This document shows positions 37,118 through 47,458 of a stretch of DNA of 64,000 bases, piece by piece; positions within the stretch are counted from its first letter, which is position 1, and every line of letters begins with the position of its first letter. Made by a program: the position numbers and the translations under genes. The notes under the pieces are model-generated. The model searched no databases, was not told where the DNA came from, and saw nothing but the letters and a program-made list of their open reading frames with translations. The DNA comes from Hemibagrus wyckioides. Taxonomy: Eukaryota > Chordata > Actinopteri > Siluriformes > Bagridae. Location of the stretch: the NCBI RefSeq assembly GCF_019097595.1, contig NC_080718.1:13744157-13808156 (forward strand), in the 5' to 3' direction.

Positions 37118-37950
37118 TCAGTAGTTCAGTAGGAAGTGAGACCTGATCTGTTTCGTTAGGATTGGCTCCACTCTCTCGATGCAGATGTTCTCATACTCTC
37201 TGGCATCCTTGAAGGTGAGCAGTAAAGCCGGCTTCCCCGCCTTGGACACCTTGTTGACGTCTGCCTTGCTGTTGAGCGCCATCTGCAGGCGGCGTGTGAG
37301 CCTCTGCGGCCCACGGGCTGGTCTTTTCTCCATGATGTCAGCAGGAAAGGTGGAGATGGGCAGAGGAACCATAAACTTCACTTTTTTCCTACTCCCTTTC
37401 CTGCTCATTCCACCTTTCCCACCTATCTTCTTCTTCTTCCACTTGATCCCATAGGACGGCAACACAAACTCTTCATCAAGATACTCCTGTCTCGTGAAGA
37501 AGTCGCTGATCTTCATCATGCCGTCATGCTTCTTGTTGTGGTCCGCGATGATCTTCTGCAGGCATACATGGTCCACAGGAGTGTGATGTTCCCGCATGAC
37601 ATACACAAACTTTTCCATTGAGACTTTCTCCACAGGAGTGTCGCTCTCCTCGGCGAGCTGGAAGGCGTTCCTCATCGCTTTTTCATGTTCATTTGACCAG
37701 TCGTGCAGCCTGACTGCCCAGAGCTGGTTGGGATTAATCACGCTGGGTTTGGAGAACCGTGTAAACGCTCACTCTGCCTTCTGCAGCTCCAACATCGCCA
37801 CCTTGTGGCGGTGTATTTTAGCAAGCTGATAGGGAACAAAACCACCCTTGTTTATCAGCTTTGGGCTGCATCCTGGTGAAGAAGATGATCTTATTAATCA
37901 CAGTTAGAGACAGAGAGAGACAGAGTGTGTGTGTGTGTGTGAGAGACAAA

Positions 37951-37984
<34 letters not shown>

Positions 37985-38455
37985 CAGTGAGAAAGAGGAT
38001 CTGATGCTCTGTAACACACCCCTCTGTGCCAGAAACTGGCAGCACTCAGTGTGACCTCCAGCTGCAGACGTGTGCAGAGCCGATTTTCTCTTAAGATTCA
38101 CCAAACTCCAATCTGCCTGGTACGCCGACAACACCCACAACACCTGAACATCACATACAGGGGGAAGTGCTAACTCAGTGGGTAAGACAAGAACAAATCA
38201 GGTGTCTATACAGAGGGATATGAACGCGAATCCCAGCACAGAATTTTATAACTGTACAGTAGAGATGATTATAGATTAGAGATGATTATAGATTATAGAT
38301 TACCTGCAAGAATCCTCCAGCTGCTGTGAACTGAGCTGCGTTCTGCCGCTGTTTATCCAGACTGTTGGGCTTTCCTCCTTTTTGCAGGATGAGTCTCACT
38401 AATGCCACTAAGCCCCTTCTCGCTGTTTCCATCAGAGCCGTCCGTCCTCTCACCT
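37118..38455 (-). pseudogene. ankef1: ankef1-like (ankyrin repeat and EF-hand protein), 3' part, broken (copy 1)
   Basis: Minus-strand exons in order are 38455-38305 (ankyrin repeat, GRTALMETARRGLVALV), about 38143-38031 (ankyrin repeat, KSALHTSAAGGHTECCQFLA) and about 37872-37118. The last exon runs through NPNQLWAVRLHDWSNE, an EF-hand-like stretch, SYGIKWKKKKIGGKGG and a C-terminal tail. Order, the NP-LWA-RLHDWS block and the Lys-rich PLPI segment agree with vertebrate ANKEF1. The 5' exons and the remaining C-terminal ankyrin repeats are absent, and a TGA interrupts the third exon at 37769-37771, where copy 2 has Gln (CAA). It is therefore most likely a pseudogene, although the frame is otherwise open to 37118. 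Confidence 0.7.
37913..37986. repeat. (GA)n/(GT)n microsatellite in an ankef1-like intron
   Basis: GAGACAGAGTGTGTGT followed by a GA tract; shortened in copy 2. Confidence 0.9.
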
Positions 38456-38516
38456 GTACACACACACACAAGCTCATAAAAAATAATTCTTCCATTTATC
38501 CTTAAAAAATGTTAGA

Positions 38517-40099
38517 ATATCCCTTTCATGCATAAATAATGAGAACCTTAGTCAAGATTTTTTACCTGATTTTTATTCCTCTCTAGGTATGATAAAACAA
38601 AGCAATTTAACCTTTTTTTCATGAACCTATTTTTCATAAAGTTATAAACATGTCCACACAGCTGGACACCATGCGTTTGACCTTTGAACCAAAGAAATAT
38701 GTATTTAACAAACCAATAGTAGAAAATAATATATTGTGTGAAAACTATGATATAAAAGCCTTTTAATTCTGCTAATCTATTGATTTCTTGTGTTTTAACA
38801 TATCCTAAAACTTTTTGAAGCAATACACAAATGTTGAATCTAGTTTTCTAGGATTTCAAATATGTATATCTGTTCATCAATAGATTGAAATTCTGCAGGA
38901 TCAACTGCTAAACAGAAGGTTTTCTCAAGTGCATTTAACACTGGTCTAATTTTGAACAGCTTGTCAGCATTTCCTGGCTCCTGTGAATAGTTATCAACAA
39001 AGTGAATGTACCTCAGAATGACCATATTTATTCCCAGGAAAATTTTCATTTATTCCGTTGACAGGGCCAAATTTTCTTTTCCATGTTGGAGTGCATACAG
39101 GTTGGTATTGTGCACAATTTCATCCAACAGATCTTCAGGAAATAGATGAATAAAGAAATCTATTGGCTCTGTTCCCTCAACATTCACCTTCCACTCCCCT
39201 AGAAAACAAGGCAGGTTGCCCTCAATTTGTCTTTCGTTTTGCAGACATTTCTGATTCTTTTCTGTCCCTGAGCTCTGTCTGGTGGTACATCCTCAGCACC
39301 CTCAACATCTTCAGCAACCTCACCACCCACAGCTCCTTCAGAGTCCTCAGATCCGCTGTCACTACTGCTAGCATTGGCTAATCCTGATCCTTCTCGTTGT
39401 TTTTCTGGCAGCCTTTCTTCATCACTGCCACTGACATCATCCTCACTTGACTCAGATGGTATATGCTCCACTATCCTGTAGGCCTTCCCATCACCCCCTG
39501 CACTTGAACGCTACAAACACTAATTGTTGCTAACTTTACATAGATAATATGCAAAAAATGTTTTTGTTTAAAAAAAAACCCTGTTAATTACATTCTAATA
39601 ACAACTATAAATTGATTTACACTAAAAATGTCACGGCAGACAAGATTTATAAAAAACAGCTATGTTACAGTAATTGTATAAATTGCAGTTAAAATATAGC
39701 CATTGATGCATGGCGCCCAGTTTAGTGGACACATGATTAATTGCAAATTTCTCCATATATAAAATAAATATCAGGAGATTTTAACAATTATACGAATCCT
39801 TAGATGTTGCTTTATGCTAGCATATTTTTTTCTACCTGCAGGGGTGTTCTGCTATAGAAGGATTTACAAGATATTCCTGGGATGCTCGGCATCTCTGGCT
39901 TCTTGTCGGCCATCTTGGATTTGAGTTGAAAAAACTGCATTTGCCATGACTGGCCAATAGATGGCAGTGTATGGAACGATGCACAAGCATCCACTGTGTT
40001 GGCTTACATGCAACTATAACAACAAAACCCATGCACATACAAGAGAACTGCTTTTGAATATCTGTCCACTGTAGAGACCACTATGTATGAAAGGGATAT
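38517..40099. mobile_element. piggyBac-like transposon with ATAT target duplication
   Basis: Element 38521-40095 (1575 bp). Ends are CCCTTTCATGCATA on the left and the reverse complement of CCCTTTCATACATA on the right. Flanking ATAT (38517-38520, 40096-40099) occurs once at the matching place in copy 2 (AGAATATAATG near 51892). The boundary is therefore exact. A degraded piggyBac transposase lies inside on the minus strand. Confidence 0.88.
38830..39500 (-). pseudogene. piggyBac-type transposase, N-terminal fragment
   Basis: A long acidic Ser/Glu/Asp N-terminus (SESSEDDVSGSDEERLPEKQ, 39199-39471) is followed by FISEDLLDEIVHNTN-type sequence. Next come ILRYIHFVDNYSQEPGNADK and FKIRPVLNALEKTF (38840-39049), then DPAEFQSIDEQ. 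The latter blocks match the DDE_Tnp_1_7 domain of piggyBac/PGBD proteins around the first catalytic Asp. A stop lies between the two parts, and everything beyond FQSIDEQ (the later catalytic Asp residues) is gone. Confidence 0.75.
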
Positions 40100-40664
40100 A
40101 ATGACTTCAGTTTGGACTCCAGCTAAGATGGCAGCTTAATCCTTTAAGTAAGTATCCTTGATACTTTTTGTTTGAAAGCTCAACCAGCTGTAGACAGAGA
40201 AGAGAACAGCGGATGTTGTCTCCTTCTACTCCATCTCCACATTCCAAACTTGCAAAGAAGAAAGTCAAGAAACAGCTATTTGACGAACCGACTCTGCTAA
40301 CTCCTGTGACAGATGCTAGCGAACCACTTGCGGAAAGTTTGGACTTAGCAGCGCTAATATATGACATGAGGGGAACACTATGTGAACTTTCTGTGGATGT
40401 AAAGGCAATACGGGAAGATATGGACTCTTTTCAATAGAAACTTAGTAACCTTGAGGTGGAAGTTTCTATGGTGAGCAATTCCCTTACTTTATTGCACAAG
40501 CGCACCGATATTATCCAAACCGCTGAATGCGAGGACAGGCTACAGATTAGAGAAACTACCTCACTGACCTCTAAATTACAAACCCGCGTTTCTGAGCTAG
40601 AAGACCGGTCTCTGAACAATCTTCGCATTGCTAATCTTCCAGAAAACGCAGAACGGGGTGATGC
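40100..40664 (+). pseudogene. L1-like ORF1 fragment (copy 1)
   Basis: Same sequence as 52029-52510 of copy 2: basic KKKVKKQLFDEP, coiled-coil region, and LNNLRIANLPENAE. The start codon is lost to a deletion next to CTCAACCAG, a 2-nt deletion changes GATGTTATG to GATGTTG, and TAG interrupts at 40435-40437. It is cut at 40665 by another transposon. Confidence 0.75.
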
Positions 40665-42322
40665 CAGGGGCGTTACTAGGGCTATTCATTCAGGGCTCGA
40701 GCCCCGGATGATTTTAATCTAGCCCCGAATGTTTTATCCTGAATTTTGCCACCGGACTGTAGACGAAAAAATGAAATGTTGATTGTTTTAGTTGAGCACT
40801 GTTACCGTTTACTGTACACGATTTTGACTGACCTCTCTCTCTCCGCACGAACACACACGCTCGCGCCAAAATACCGCGGGAGTGTGCGTTGGAATATTTT
40901 CCGCTCTCGCTCTACTTTAATAGAATAGGCTCTAATAGAACCGATCTCGCGATACTTTAATGTCCGACACCTGTCGGTCTGCGCAGCGCCGCTTTCCCAC
41001 CACGTGACTAAAATACCTTACAGCCTTTGAGCAGGACAGCAATAAAAATGTCAGAAAACACAACAATCTTATTATTCAGATAAAAGTCTAACTTCTAATA
41101 TTTAATGTTAACACAGTTGATAAAAGCAGGCTAACAAATGTATGTTGTGTCAAAAAGGAGGCCCACTGTCTCTGATTCTGAAAACCCCTGACATATAGGA
41201 CCCGTTTGATTATTATTCCATACCCAAGACGTACAAAAGCCTTAAATTAAATAAGCCCAAGATAGATCTAAATAAAATATAAACTGTTAAAGCGCTAAGA
41301 TATTACATTCTGAACATCATGACTTTCTATTATTCAACTAATGCAGTATTTAAGTTAAAATACAGACATGGTTTAGGTGAACAATGGGCCAGAACAGACT
41401 CCATCATTCGGCTGTTCTGTCAGTAGAAAAGGAATTCTCAGCACTATAAATACTAGTATGGTGATTGACTCAAGTCTCGGAGATAGTCTCTGATGATTCC
41501 ACCCTCAAAGAAATAGTATAGAAAAGTCACCAAGAGCATGAAGTAGACAAGATATAAGCAGCAATACAGATGAAAGATGAGAGAACAATAAGAGAAGAGA
41601 AGCTGTAAAAAATAAACAAAGAATAATTCATACAGTAGTGGCAGCATAAATCAGGAATCTTCTCCCGGAGAAGATGCTGGTGAACTTCTACACTGCCATC
41701 ATCGAATCTATCCTCACATCCTCTATCACAGTCTGGTTTGCTGCAGCTACAGCCAGGGACAAGGCCAAGCTTCAGCGTGTCATCCACTCTGCTGAGAAGG
41801 TGATCGGCTGCAGTCTCCCATCTCTCCAGGAGCTGTACATCTCCAGGACCCGGAGACGCGCAGCCAAGATCGCAGCCGACCCTTCTCATGCCACTAACAG
41901 TTTCTTCCCTGCCAATAAAACTTTTTCTGATTCTGATTCTGATGAAATAATAGGTGCACGTATAATATAGATTATTGTAAAATAATAGTAATAATAAAGG
42001 ATCTCCACGGCACAGCTACACACACAAGCTGTAAAAGAGATAATATTGCATGGCACAGCTGTGTGAGCGAGAAAAGGTAATGAAATTAATGAACTCCTTT
42101 TTTAGTAGCAAGACTCTGAAATGATGGGAGGAGTCAGAAAAATGATTGAATGAAAGTTTCTAAAGTTGCATACTGTTTGTGTTCATTTGTGTTTATTATT
42201 AAACAATATTACATAAAAATGCTTTTACAAAACGTGTTATTCTTGCTTACCCCCTCTCCCTAAGTAGCCCCTGATGTTTCAGGCTCAGCCCCTGATGTTT
42301 TCAAATCCTAGATACGCCCCTG
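40665..42322. mobile_element. DNA transposon with 16-bp inverted ends, containing a LINE fragment
   Basis: Left end is CAGGGGCGTTACTAGG. The right end reversed is CAGGGGCGTATCTAGG. Inside it are a CpG-rich region (40780-41060) also found inverted at 49011-49370, and a LINE 3' fragment at 41655-41945. Flanks show no clear target duplication. The ends suggest a hAT-like or related family, not resolved. Confidence 0.65.
41655..41945 (+). pseudogene. LINE reverse-transcriptase 3' end (L2/Rex-like), truncated
   Basis: Encodes the region after the RT active site (LVNFYTAIIESILTSSITVW; LQRVIHSAEKVIGCSLPSL; RTRRRAAKIAADPSH), then AATAAAACTTTTTCTGATTC with a short TTCTGA tail. The 5' part is missing. 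Copy 2 keeps a different part of the same LINE 3' end at 56560-56700. Confidence 0.7.
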
Positions 42323-42680
42323 GTCACTATCCAGCATCATTTGAAGGTGGGACTTCCTTTTCTGCCACATGGTCGCAGAAGCACATGGTGTGAGATGAAG
42401 GGAAGATTATTTACTTTGGTAATCTAATTTAAAATGACATTAACGGTAAATTAAAAATATATGTGCATGCATGAAAGCATTGAGGTCATGGTTTAATGTT
42501 TTTTTGGTACTTTGCATGTTGAGAAAATAAGTTTTTCTTTTTGTTGCCTCAAGGCAATGTTGTGTGATAAGGGGTAGTTTTTAAGGAAGTTTTTGCTGAC
42601 AATGTGTTTTGATGTCATCAGAAGTATTTATGCATAATATAAAAATATTTCTTTTTTTTTTTTTTTATTTAATTTTACTT
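42323..42680. other. Duplicated non-coding sequence
   Basis: Begins GTCACTATCCAGCATCATTT; matches 57079-57430. No gene recognised. Confidence 0.5.
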
Positions 42681-42689
42681 CTTATAACA

Positions 42690-43230
42690 CATTGTACCAG
42701 AAAAATGGACATCAAGTTGTTTGATGGAAAGCAAGAGAAGAATTGGAATGTTAGGCAAATCATATCTGACAGTAAGGACAGTGATGAGGAGTGGAATGGA
42801 GAAAAAAGGTTTATGCAGAAGAGGAAAAATAATTTTCATTTAGGGTTTGGATTGTTGAGCTCATTTGTACACAACCAAGTCTAATGAGTTGATTTATTTC
42901 CTGTAGTAGAATGGTTATGATAGGTTTATGCAGCATAAAAAAATAGTAGTCAAATGTCACACTGTTTTATTTTTGCTGTGTTTTCATTGGCACTGGAAAC
43001 TTACATTTTGTATGTTTTCATAGACACTCAAGATAGATGTAATACCACGGAAGATGATGAAGGTGAAATTCTGTCTGAAGATGATGAGGTTCTCTCGATG
43101 GAAAACATGTCTCACCACTGCCTCCAGTTCACCCTGAATGGTTACAGATCCCTCCATCAGCTGGTGAAATTCTGATTCAAACTACTTCTCTCTGATGACC
43201 TCTATGATCTTATTGTTCATATTTTGGTGT
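42690..43230 (+). other. Unrecognised acidic open frames, duplicated
   Basis: Two short ORF pieces. One (about 42704-42884) includes MDIKLFDGKQEKNWNVRQI and SDSKDSDEEWNGEK. A second (about 43040-43175) includes EDDEGEILSEDDEVLS and HHCLQFTLNGYRSLHQLVKF. Both recur in copy 2, with some amino-acid changes, at about 57462-57980. Exon structure is not resolved. It resembles acidic N-termini of transposase-derived proteins but no family is assigned. Confidence 0.3.
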
Positions 43231-43337
43231 GATTTATACACATGGGTTTATGCATTCTGACTTTTGGAGGCTTTATTACGTCAATTTTATGATGAAACAT
43301 TAAAAGACTTTAAAGGTCATCTGTCTTGTTCTGATCA

Positions 43338-43450
43338 TGTTAAATACACCACATTGCCAAAAGTTTTGGGACGTCTGCCTTGGATTCATGGACATGAATT
43401 TTAATGACATCCCATTCTTAATCCGTAGATTATAATATGGATTTGGCCAT
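43338..43450. repeat. Tc1-like terminal fragment
   Basis: CACATTGCCAAAAGTTTTGG followed by GACATCCCATTCTTAATCC matches the end of a Tc1/mariner-like family related to the nested element at 26058. Solo fragment; same in copy 2 at about 58092-58195. Confidence 0.55.
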
Positions 43451-44035
43451 ATTCCATGAATATGGAACCCTTTAATGCATCAGTTGCATTTCTGTGTTTA
43501 AAATGTGAGTAAAAGCAGGAAAATCACCAAACTGGATGCTGGCCTTTCAGGACTGGAGTTTGTACCTACGGATTAGTTCATAACCAGTGTCCATCTGCTG
43601 TGTGACAGACATACGAACATGTGTTTTAAATGTGGGGTTGGTTGTCTGTATTAAACCAGGGCAAGAAGACACCGAATAAGGAGTGAGAGTGTGAGAGAGA
43701 GTGTGTGCATGAGAGAGTGACGCAGAGAGCAGTATGTCATCCTTCGCTTATATCTGCATGTAGATATACAGAAGGGTCTGATTGGTCCTTTCCTTCCCTC
43801 CCCTCTGACAGCTGGGTTCAGCGTAGTTTTGAGTTGTTGAGTTGTTTTGAGTTGAGTAGTTTTGAGTTCAGCGTAGCTTTGAGTTGTTTCATTCTCTTCA
43901 TTCGTAGTAAGTCATTTTGCATAAAAGCAACCAGCAAATCCACTAGTGAATGCTGCTAGAAAAATGACAGTGATCCGAAATACACCAGCAAGTCCAGCTC
44001 TGAATGGCTACAAAAAAAAAATAATGTTTTGAAGT

Positions 44036-44429
44036 TAGCTACCTAGTTAAAGTCCAGACTTAAATCTGATTGAGATTCTGTGGCATCACTTTAAGCAGAC
44101 TGTTCATACTAGAAACCCTCCAATGTGGCTGAATTAAAACAATTTAAAACAATTCTGCAAAGAAGAGTGAAGCAAATTTCCTCCAGAGTGATGTGAAAGA
44201 CTCATTGCCAGTTATTGCTTATGCTTGATTGCAGTTGTTCCTGCCGAAGGGGCCACAAACAGGTTATTAGGTTTTGGGGGCAATTACTTTTTCACATAGG
44301 GCCAGGCAGGTTTGGACAGTTTTTTACCCTTAATAACTGATTAAGTATTTTGTATTTACTCGCATAATTATCTTGGTATAATAAAACTGATGATCTGAAT
44401 CATTTATATATATATATATATATGTATAT

Positions 44430-44486
<57 letters not shown>

Positions 44487-44520
44487 CAGTGCTGTGAAAA
44501 AGTATTTGCGGATTTTATAT
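44036..44520 (+). mobile_element. Tc1-like transposon 3' end with internal TA tract
   Basis: Degraded transposase C-terminus, then CAGTTGTTCCTGCCGAAGGG, GGGGGCAATTACTTTTTCAC, and terminal CAGTGCTGTGAAAAAGTATT near 44488. A TA/CA microsatellite (about 44404-44488) has expanded within it. Same arrangement in copy 2. Confidence 0.65.
44404..44488. repeat. (TA)n(CA)n(TA)n microsatellite
   Basis: Nearly pure dinucleotide tract; longer and differently interrupted in copy 2 (about 59100-59216). Confidence 0.95.
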
Positions 44521-44596
44521 AGAATAATATTGAATAAGAAATAAAGCTCAGATATTCAGAGATAGACGGCCATGTTTTTTTTAGAGTGAGGGGAAT

Positions 44597-44794
44597 CACT
44601 GCGCATGCGCACTGCGCAGTGACGCAGAACCCTTGACGTAATGTTTATGTTTAAACTGAGTTTCTAAGGTGTCGTGGTTGTGAAGATCGCAAGACTTGGA
44701 TTATCCTTTGCTTTGTGATTTTTCTACACGCCTGTTTGGGATTTCTTCTTACTCCGCTACTGGACCTGACTTCTACACCGACTCTACAGCAGTG
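44597..44794 (+). promoter_or_regulatory. Promoter of the proline-rich repeat gene, copy 1
   Basis: Contains a perfect NRF-1 palindrome TGCGCATGCGCA (44600-44611), then GCGCAGTGACGCAG and a CRE-like TGACGTAA (44634-44641), within about 200 bp of the ATG. There is no TATA box at a usual distance. This is a CpG-type promoter layout, known for housekeeping and germ-cell genes. Confidence 0.6.
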
Positions 44795-47086
44795 ATGATG
44801 AACTTCAGAGGAGGAACCGCGCTTCAGCAGCACCAGGATGTGGAGCCCGAGCCCGGATGGAGCGGACTGGACGACCCCTGGAACGGTCAGTTACTGACTT
44901 TTCTCTTTTTCTCTTAAGTAGAAAAGCTTTTAAACACCGAGGTATTACAAAAAAAAAACGCAATCGGGAATATCGTTTTATTTGGTTAGATGATTTGGAG
45001 AAAATCTGTTCGGCTAATCGATATTTGGCTAATCGCTTTACGGACACGATCATTAAGCTAGCGGACAAAGCGGCAGACTCCGGTGAAACGAGCAGGGAGG
45101 AAATAAACAGTGTTAATGTTTTCAGATATGTTAAAATCAGCTTTTTATAAAAGTCGGAATATTTATTTAACGCTTATTAAAGTTTACTAAGACAAGCCGA
45201 AGAGTATTAGCAAAGATTAGCTAGACGGCTAGTTAGCATGTAGCTAAGTAATTGTTTTTCAGTGTTCATAGGTTTTTTTAAAGAGTGAATAAAACAAGTT
45301 AAAATGTTTACAATAACATGATCTATTTTATTATTTGAACGATTTTTCATTGTCCGTGTTTGTCGAGTTGTTAAAGCGGAGAGAGGAAGGGGCTGTGAGG
45401 AAAGGCAGCTAGCTGAACAAAACCAATCGCTAGAAATAAATGGAGCTAATGTAGAGTGCAGCTTAGGCAAAAATATCAAGCTGTTTGTTTCACTTCTGTT
45501 CAGCAAGGATTTGTTTATAGCTGTAATGAATAAAATATTTAGGATTAATGTCATTTATGATAAAGGGCGAATTTTTGAGAGGAGACACAAATGGACTCAA
45601 AGGGGATGTGAAGCGTTGGAGTAAGGAACTGATAAAGAAACACTGTAATAGAAATGTAGTTTAATCTGCATTGTTTTGGGGAAGATACTTTTGAGCATTG
45701 AGATAAGTGACCAGTGTGAGTAACAGTGAAGCCGTGATAGCGTAAGTAACTCCTATAAATGCAGAATATAAATACTGAGTTTTTCTGCACTGTTATAGGA
45801 AGATTACAGTAATATAGCTTGTGTAAATATGTCTTGTTTAGATAGGGAGGTTTTCCTGCTTTACAAAACATACACAGTGCTATTAAAAAAGGGTTTCTGC
45901 TTCTTTTTATGAGATGTTTTTAAATGTGCCGCATTGTCTGTTCATCTTGTTTGACACAGGGACACAGAGGGAGACGTTTGTGTTTCCGGAGGATGAGGAC
46001 GATGACAACTGGCCTATGAGAAGCCACTCTCCTGTATGGATCCCACCACCTGTGGGGAGCCCAGCCCCACCTATGAGAGGTCCCTTTTCTGTATGGACCC
46101 CACCACCTGTGAGGAGCCCATCCCCACCTATGAGAGGCCTCTCTCCTGTGTGGACCCCACCACCTGTGAGGAGCCCATCCCCACCTATGAGAGGGCTCTC
46201 TCCTGTATGGACCCCACCACCTGTGAGGATCCCATCCCCACCTATGAGAGGCCTCTCTCCTGTGTGGACCCCACCACCTGTGAGGATCCCATCCCCACCT
46301 ATGAGAGGGCTCTCTCCTGTATGGACCCCACCACCTGTGAGGATCCCATCCCCACCTATGAGAGGCCTCTCTCCTGTATGGACCCCACCACCTGTGAGGA
46401 TCCCATCCCCACCTATGAGAGGCCTCTCTCCTGTATGGACCCCACCACCTGTGAGGATCCCATCCCCACCTATGAGAGGCCTCTCTCCTGTATGGATCCC
46501 ACCACCTGTGAGGGGCCCATCCCCACCTATGAGAGGCCTCTCTCCTGCATGGATCCCACCACCTGTGGGGAGCCTCTCTCCTCTATGGATCCCACCACCT
46601 GTATGGATCCCACCACCTGTGAGGGGCCCATCCCCACCTATGAGAGGCCTCTCTCCTCTATGGAACCCACCACCTGTATGGATCCCACCACCTGTGAGGG
46701 GCCCATCCCCACCTATGAGAGGCCTCTCTCCTCTATGGAACCCACCACCTGTATGGATCCCACCACCTATGAGGGGCCCATCCCCACCTATGAGAGGCCT
46801 CTCTCCTGTATGGAGGAGACCATCCCCTTGCAGAAACCTCTCCTCTGTGATGAGTCTATCCCCAGTAATGCAACCATCCCCATTGAGGAGGCCATCACCT
46901 TCAGGGAATCCACAGAGTTTCACAGTTCCTCTGCCCCAGCCTCATGTCCAGATTAACCCTCACCACATTGTGGCTAGTCAGCTGTATGTTCCTGACCCAC
47001 GCCAGGGCATAAGGAGGAGGAGGGACGAAGAGGATGATCAAGAAGCCCCTCCGAGTAGACGGCAGCATGTGGATCAGGATGGGTAG
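44795..47086 (+). CDS. Unrecognised proline-rich protein with 19-residue repeats (copy 1), 405 residues
   Basis: Two coding exons, 44795-44885 and 45960-47086. Donor ACG|GTCAGT, acceptor GACACAG|GG; phase 1, so G plus GG makes a Gly codon. Exon 1 gives MMNFRGGTALQQHQDVEPEP and GWSGLDDPWN. Exon 2 starts with an acidic FVFPEDEDDDNW. It then has about a dozen repeats of GLSPVWTPPPVRIPSPPMR, a Ser/Pro/Arg stretch, and a C-terminus with YVPDPRQGIRRRRDEEDDQE, which looks like a nuclear localisation signal. No Cys-rich, membrane or enzymatic motif is present. The frame is supported by splice phase, by the non-repeat N- and C-termini, and by preservation in copy 2. Proline-directed SP sites are abundant, so a phosphorylated, disordered nuclear protein is a reasonable inference. 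Candidate poly(A) signals lie at 47449-47458. Function unknown. Confidence 0.65.
46030..46815 (+). repeat. 57-bp coding tandem repeat (copy 1)
   Basis: About a dozen units with core CCCACCACCTGTGAGGATCC and CCCACCTATGAGAGGCCTCT. Some units carry an extra 18-bp WIPPPV step. Unit number and variants differ from copy 2. Confidence 0.95.
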
Positions 47087-47208
47087 CTGGGTTTCATCAG
47101 GAGGATCGTCCGATTCCCCGTTCCCTGGGTTTCTATTTACATGGGAGAGCTGTATGTTCAGAAGCTCAGTCATCACCTCATCTTCATCACCTCATATCCA
47201 TGATGTGT

Positions 47209-47256
47209 GGTAAGTATCTGTGGTAAGTATGTGTGGTAAGTATCTGTGGTAAGTAT
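47209..47256 (+). repeat. Array of four GGTAAGTAT motifs, 13-bp period
   Basis: GGTAAGTAT at 47209, 47222, 47235 and 47248, spaced by CTGT or GTGT. Each is an exact 5' splice-site consensus (GTAAGTAT) matching U1 snRNA. They lie 120 bp after the stop codon. Confidence 0.9.
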
Positions 47257-47448
47257 TTCACCTCTAGATTTCAGCATTAGTCTTTTTTTTTCAGAGAGAG
47301 ATTTCAGCCTTTTAAACATGTGGGGTGGTGAGAATCTGTTGTTTCTTTTGTATTTTGCATTTGCGTTTAGTTTGTGTTAAATGTATAGGATTTTTATAAT
47401 ATTAATGTTGTTTATTTATATATTTATATATAATATATTATATATATT

Positions 47449-47458
47449 AATAAATAAA
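47449..47458 (+). promoter_or_regulatory. Candidate polyadenylation signal, copy 1
   Basis: Overlapping AATAAATAAA about 365 bp after the stop codon, with a T/G-rich stretch shortly downstream. Confidence 0.45.

Noticed and set aside
45907..46923. 338-codon minus-strand ORF with HTGERP-like units, resembling zinc-finger linkers
   Set aside because: No Cys2His2 pairs; a by-product of the 57-bp repeat on the opposite strand of the proline-rich frame.
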